Shown: positions 61,021 to 64,000 of the stretch, piece by piece | Layout of the letters: each line of letters opens with the position of its first letter | Numbering within the stretch: the first letter of the stretch is position 1 | Source of the DNA: Deltaproteobacteria bacterium | GTDB lineage: Bacteria; Myxococcota_A; UBA9042 | Direction of reading: 5' to 3' | DNA length: 64,000 nucleotides | NCBI GenBank assembly: GCA_020632665.1 | Contig: JACKFC010000001.1 | Location: 62,001 to 126,000, forward strand | Notes under the pieces: generated by a model | What the model was told of the DNA's origin: nothing | Seen by the model: only the letters and a program-made list of their open reading frames with translations | Database searches by the model: none | Made by a program: the position numbers and the translations under genes

Positions 61021-64000
61021 GCGGCTTCGAATCCGTCGTCGAAGAGGCGGCGATGCAGTGGCTCGGCGAACTGGGCTACGAGATCGGCTTCGGCAACGAG
61101 CTGAACCCCGGCGGCCGCTACCCGGAACGAGACCGCCACGACGAGGTCATCCTCGAGGGCATCTTTGTCGCCGCCCTGCACAAGCTGAACCCGCACCTCG
61201 ACGCCGACACCATCGACGACGTCGCCAAGCGCGTCGCGCGCCCCGAGAGCCCCTCGCTGGAAGAGAACAACATCGCCTTCCATCGCGACCTCACCCGCGG
61301 CGTGGAGGTCCAGGTGCGGCGGGACGGTCGCATCCGAGGCGACCAGGCGTGGCTCATCGATTTTGACGAGCCCGCCAACAACGTCTGGCACGTCATCAAC
61401 CAGTTCACCGTCGTCAACGGCAAATACAACCGCCGGCCCGACCTCGTAGTCTTCATCAACGGCATCCCGATCGCCGTAATCGAGCTGAAGAACCCGGAGG
61501 ACGCGACGGCGACCGTCACCTCGGCGTGGAACCAGCTGCAGACGTACAAAGCCCAGATTCCGGCGCTCTTCAACACCAACGAGCTGCTCGTCATCTCGGA
61601 CGGGACCGAGGCCCAGGTCGGCAGCTTGACGGCCGGCAGAGAGTGGTTCGGCCCCTGGCGAACCGTGGATGGCAGCGGTCTCGCGGCCGAGAGGACGCCG
61701 AAACTCGAGGTCCTACTCAAGGGGCTGTTCGACAAGCGCCGGCTGCTCGACTTCATCCGCCACTTCGTCATCTGGGAGACGGAAGAGAAGCCGATCAAGA
61801 AGATCGCCGCCTACCACCAGTTCCACGCCGTCAACAAGGCCATCGCCGAGACGGTGCGGGCGTCGAGGCCGCAGGGCGACAAGCGGATCGGCGTCGTCTG
61901 GCATACGCAGGGCTCCGGCAAGTCGATCTCGATGGCCTTCTACGCCGGCAAGCTGATCTTGCAGCCCGAGATGGAGAACCCGACCGTCGTGGTCATCACC
62001 GATCGCAACGATCTCGACGGCCAGCTCTACGGCCAGTTCTGCGCCGCGAAGAACCTGATCCCCGCGCCCGTGCAGGCCGAGAGCCGCGACCACCTCAAGG
62101 AGCTGCTCCAGGTCGCCAGCGGCGGCATGGTGTTCACGACCATCCAGAAGTTCGGCGTCGCGAAGGGTGAACGCTTCCCAATGCTCTCGGACCGCCGCAA
62201 CATCGTGGTCATCACCGACGAGGCGCACCGCAGCCAATACGAGTTCATCGACGGCTTCGCTCGCAACTTGCGCGACGGCTTGCCCAACGCCTCGTTCATC
62301 GGCTTCACCGGCACACCCATCGAGTTCGACGACAAGAGCACGCCGGCCGTCTTCGGCGACTACATCGACACCTACCCGATCTCGCAGGCGGTCGAAGACA
62401 AGCGCACGGTCCCGATCTACTACGAGGCACGGCTGGCGAAGATCGCGCTCTCCGAGGACAAGAAGCCGACGGTGGACGACGACTTCGACGAGGTCACCGA
62501 GGGTGAGGAAGAGGCGGTCAAGGGCAAGCTCAAGGCAAAGTGGGCTGCGCTCGAGGCGATGGTCGGCACCGACGAGCGAATCGCGCTCGTCGCCCAAGAC
62601 ATCGTCGATCACTTCGAGCGCCGCACGGAGATCCTCGACGGCAAGGCGATGGTCGTGACGATGTCCCGCCGCATCGCGGTCGACCTCTACGACGCCATCG
62701 TCAAGCTGCGGCCGGCATGGGACGCCGCCGACGATGCGGACGGTGCGATCAAGGTCGTGATGACCGGCGCGGCGAGCGACCCGCCGAACTTCCAGCCTCA
62801 CATCCGCAACAAGCCCCGACTCAAGGCCATCGAGAAGCGGTTCAAGAACCCGAAGGACCCACTACGGCTCGTCATCGTGCGCGATATGTGGCTCACCGGC
62901 TTCGACGCCCCCTGTGCCCACACGCTCTATGTCGACAAGCCGATGAAGGGCCACGGGCTGATGCAGGCCATCGCCCGCGTGAACCGCGTCTTCAAGGACA
63001 AGCCGAGCGGGTTGGTCGTGGACTATATCGGCCTCGCCGAGCAGCTCCGCAAGGCCATCGGGACCTATGGCGGGCGCAAGGGTGAGGCGCCGGGTGTGCC
63101 GATCGAGGAGGCCCTCGCCGTCCTCCTCGAGAAGGTCGAAGTCGTCAGGGCGATGTTCCACGGCTACGACTACTCGGGCTACTTCGGCACCGAAGCCACC
63201 GCTCGCCTCGGTGCCCTCTCGGGCGGCGCGGACCATATCTGCGGCCTCGACGACGGCAAGCAGCGCTTCCTCGACGCGATGACGGCGCTCAGCAAGGCGG
63301 CTGGCATCGCCATCCACCTCGAAGGCGCGCGCCACCTGCGCGACGAAGTGGGCTACTTCCAGGCCGTGCAGGCGAACCTGCGGAAGTACGCGACGGGCGG
63401 GAGTGGCAAGAGCAACGAAGAGTTGAACCTCGCCATCCGGCAGATCGTGTCGCAGGCCGTGGCTTCCGATGGCGTGGTCGATATTTTCGGCGTCGCCGGC
63501 CTGCAGAAGCCCGACATCTCCATCCTCTCGGACGAGTTCCTGGAGACGGTGAAGACCTCGCCGCATCGGAACCTGCAACTCGAGCTGTTGAAGAAGCTGA
63601 TCAACGACGAGATCCGCTCGATCACCCGACGCAACGTCGTGCAAGGCCGGAAATTCTCGGAGATGCTGGAGCGGACGCTGCTCGCGTATCAGAACCGCAG
63701 CCTCGAAGCGGCGCAAGTCATCCTCGAACTCATCGGCATGGCAAAGGAGATGCGCGACGCGCCGAAGCGAGGCGAAGAACTGGGGCTGACCGAAGACGAG
63801 TTGGCCTTCTACGACGCCCTCGTCGACCACGGCAACGTCAAGGAGTTGATGGGAGACAAGGTGCTGGCCGCCATCGCCCACGACCTCGTCAAGGCCATCC
63901 GGGCCTCGGTGACCATCGACTGGACGCAGAAGGAGGCCGTGCGGGCAGATATGCGGCGGAAGGTGAAGCGCCTCCTGCGGCAGCACGGCTATCCACCCGA
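61017..64000 (+). CDS. hsdR: Type I restriction enzyme R subunit (HsdR), partial at the window end
   Basis: The frame is open for 994 codons and runs off the window, so the 3' end is missing. The N-terminal PD-(D/E)xK nuclease site is RPDLVVFINGIPIAVIELKN (about 141-160). The motor follows: Walker A HTQGSGKSISM (about 296-306), VITDEAHRS with DEAH at about 401-404, and FTGTPIEF as motif III. Further helicase motifs (RDMWLTGFDAP and MQAIARVNRVF) follow. HsdR translocates and cuts DNA when the site is unmethylated. The ATG overlaps rhuM by 4 bp. If hsdM is truly broken, an active HsdR would risk self-cleavage unless another methyltransferase protects the site or the complex cannot assemble. Confidence 0.95.
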   Translation, partial: MSGFESVVEEAAMQWLGELGYEIGFGNELNPGGRYPERDRHDEVILEGIFVAALHKLNPHLDADTIDDVAKRVARPESPSLEENNIAFHRDLTRGVEVQVRRDGRIRGDQAWLIDFDEPANNVWHVINQFTVVNGKYNRRPDLVVFINGIPIAVIELKNPEDATATVTSAWNQLQTYKAQIPALFNTNELLVISDGTEAQVGSLTAGREWFGPWRTVDGSGLAAERTPKLEVLLKGLFDKRRLLDFIRHFVIWETEEKPIKKIAAYHQFHAVNKAIAETVRASRPQGDKRIGVVWHTQGSGKSISMAFYAGKLILQPEMENPTVVVITDRNDLDGQLYGQFCAAKNLIPAPVQAESRDHLKELLQVASGGMVFTTIQKFGVAKGERFPMLSDRRNIVVITDEAHRSQYEFIDGFARNLRDGLPNASFIGFTGTPIEFDDKSTPAVFGDYIDTYPISQAVEDKRTVPIYYEARLAKIALSEDKKPTVDDDFDEVTEGEEEAVKGKLKAKWAALEAMVGTDERIALVAQDIVDHFERRTEILDGKAMVVTMSRRIAVDLYDAIVKLRPAWDAADDADGAIKVVMTGAASDPPNFQPHIRNKPRLKAIEKRFKNPKDPLRLVIVRDMWLTGFDAPCAHTLYVDKPMKGHGLMQAIARVNRVFKDKPSGLVVDYIGLAEQLRKAIGTYGGRKGEAPGVPIEEALAVLLEKVEVVRAMFHGYDYSGYFGTEATARLGALSGGADHICGLDDGKQRFLDAMTALSKAAGIAIHLEGARHLRDEVGYFQAVQANLRKYATGGSGKSNEELNLAIRQIVSQAVASDGVVDIFGVAGLQKPDISILSDEFLETVKTSPHRNLQLELLKKLINDEIRSITRRNVVQGRKFSEMLERTLLAYQNRSLEAAQVILELIGMAKEMRDAPKRGEELGLTEDELAFYDALVDHGNVKELMGDKVLAAIAHDLVKAIRASVTIDWTQKEAVRADMRRKVKRLLRQHGYPP

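Overview
The window is high-GC bacterial DNA with tightly packed genes. Its gene content points to a member of the Myxococcota or a close deltaproteobacterial relative. The pointers are an AgmX/GltJ-like zinc-ribbon/GYF protein, giant lipoprotein metallozincins with Cys-rich repeats, an NtrC-type regulator next to a DUF1844 gene, and the tRNA-tig-clpP-clpX-lon block. The assignment is inferred from gene content; no rRNA gene is present.

Layout. 1-3.5 kb: a minus-strand operon of proS, a degenerate OMP-decarboxylase-like gene and rlmB. 3.5-14.6 kb: a minus-strand operon of one outer-membrane beta-barrel and two very large paralogous lipoprotein zincins (1771 and 1505 aa), closed by a terminator. 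14.85-16.38 kb: a complete ISAs1-family element with inverted repeats and a 10-bp target duplication, sitting between that operon and the AgmX-like gene. 16.5-24.4 kb: plus-strand genes for the AgmX-like protein, a secreted protein, an ABC exporter, hisS, a TPR lipoprotein and an arginase-fold protein that has lost half its metal ligands. 24.4-31 kb: protein quality control on the minus strand (tig with a His/Asp-rich tail, clpP, clpX, lon) behind four tRNA genes (His, Arg, Lys, Leu). 31-47.3 kb: an ECF sigma/anti-sigma pair, a flippase-like membrane protein, rsmB, dprA, topA, a sigma-32-like factor, DUF1844, an NtrC-type regulator, a Ycf46-like AAA ATPase, gpsA, rimM, trmD, a SPOUT-type RNA methyltransferase and rplS. 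47.3-48.1 kb: a gene-free stretch dense in small perfect hairpins and a 36-bp tandem repeat. 48.1-50.4 kb: yraN, rnhB and ychF.

From the end of ychF to the right edge (50.4-64 kb) lies a defence-type accessory region. It holds an AbiE toxin-antitoxin pair bounded by two copies of the ychF 3' end, a HigBA-like pair with an enlarged antitoxin and a third overlapping gene, a second DDE-transposase element with 19-bp inverted repeats, and a type I restriction-modification locus (hsdM with a 1-base frameshift, hsdS, a DUF3800 gene, rhuM, and hsdR running off the window).

The best candidates for undescribed biology are the beta-barrel/double-zincin operon, the two apparent pseudoenzymes in housekeeping settings, the three-gene HigBA locus, and the AbiE module at the ychF 3' end.
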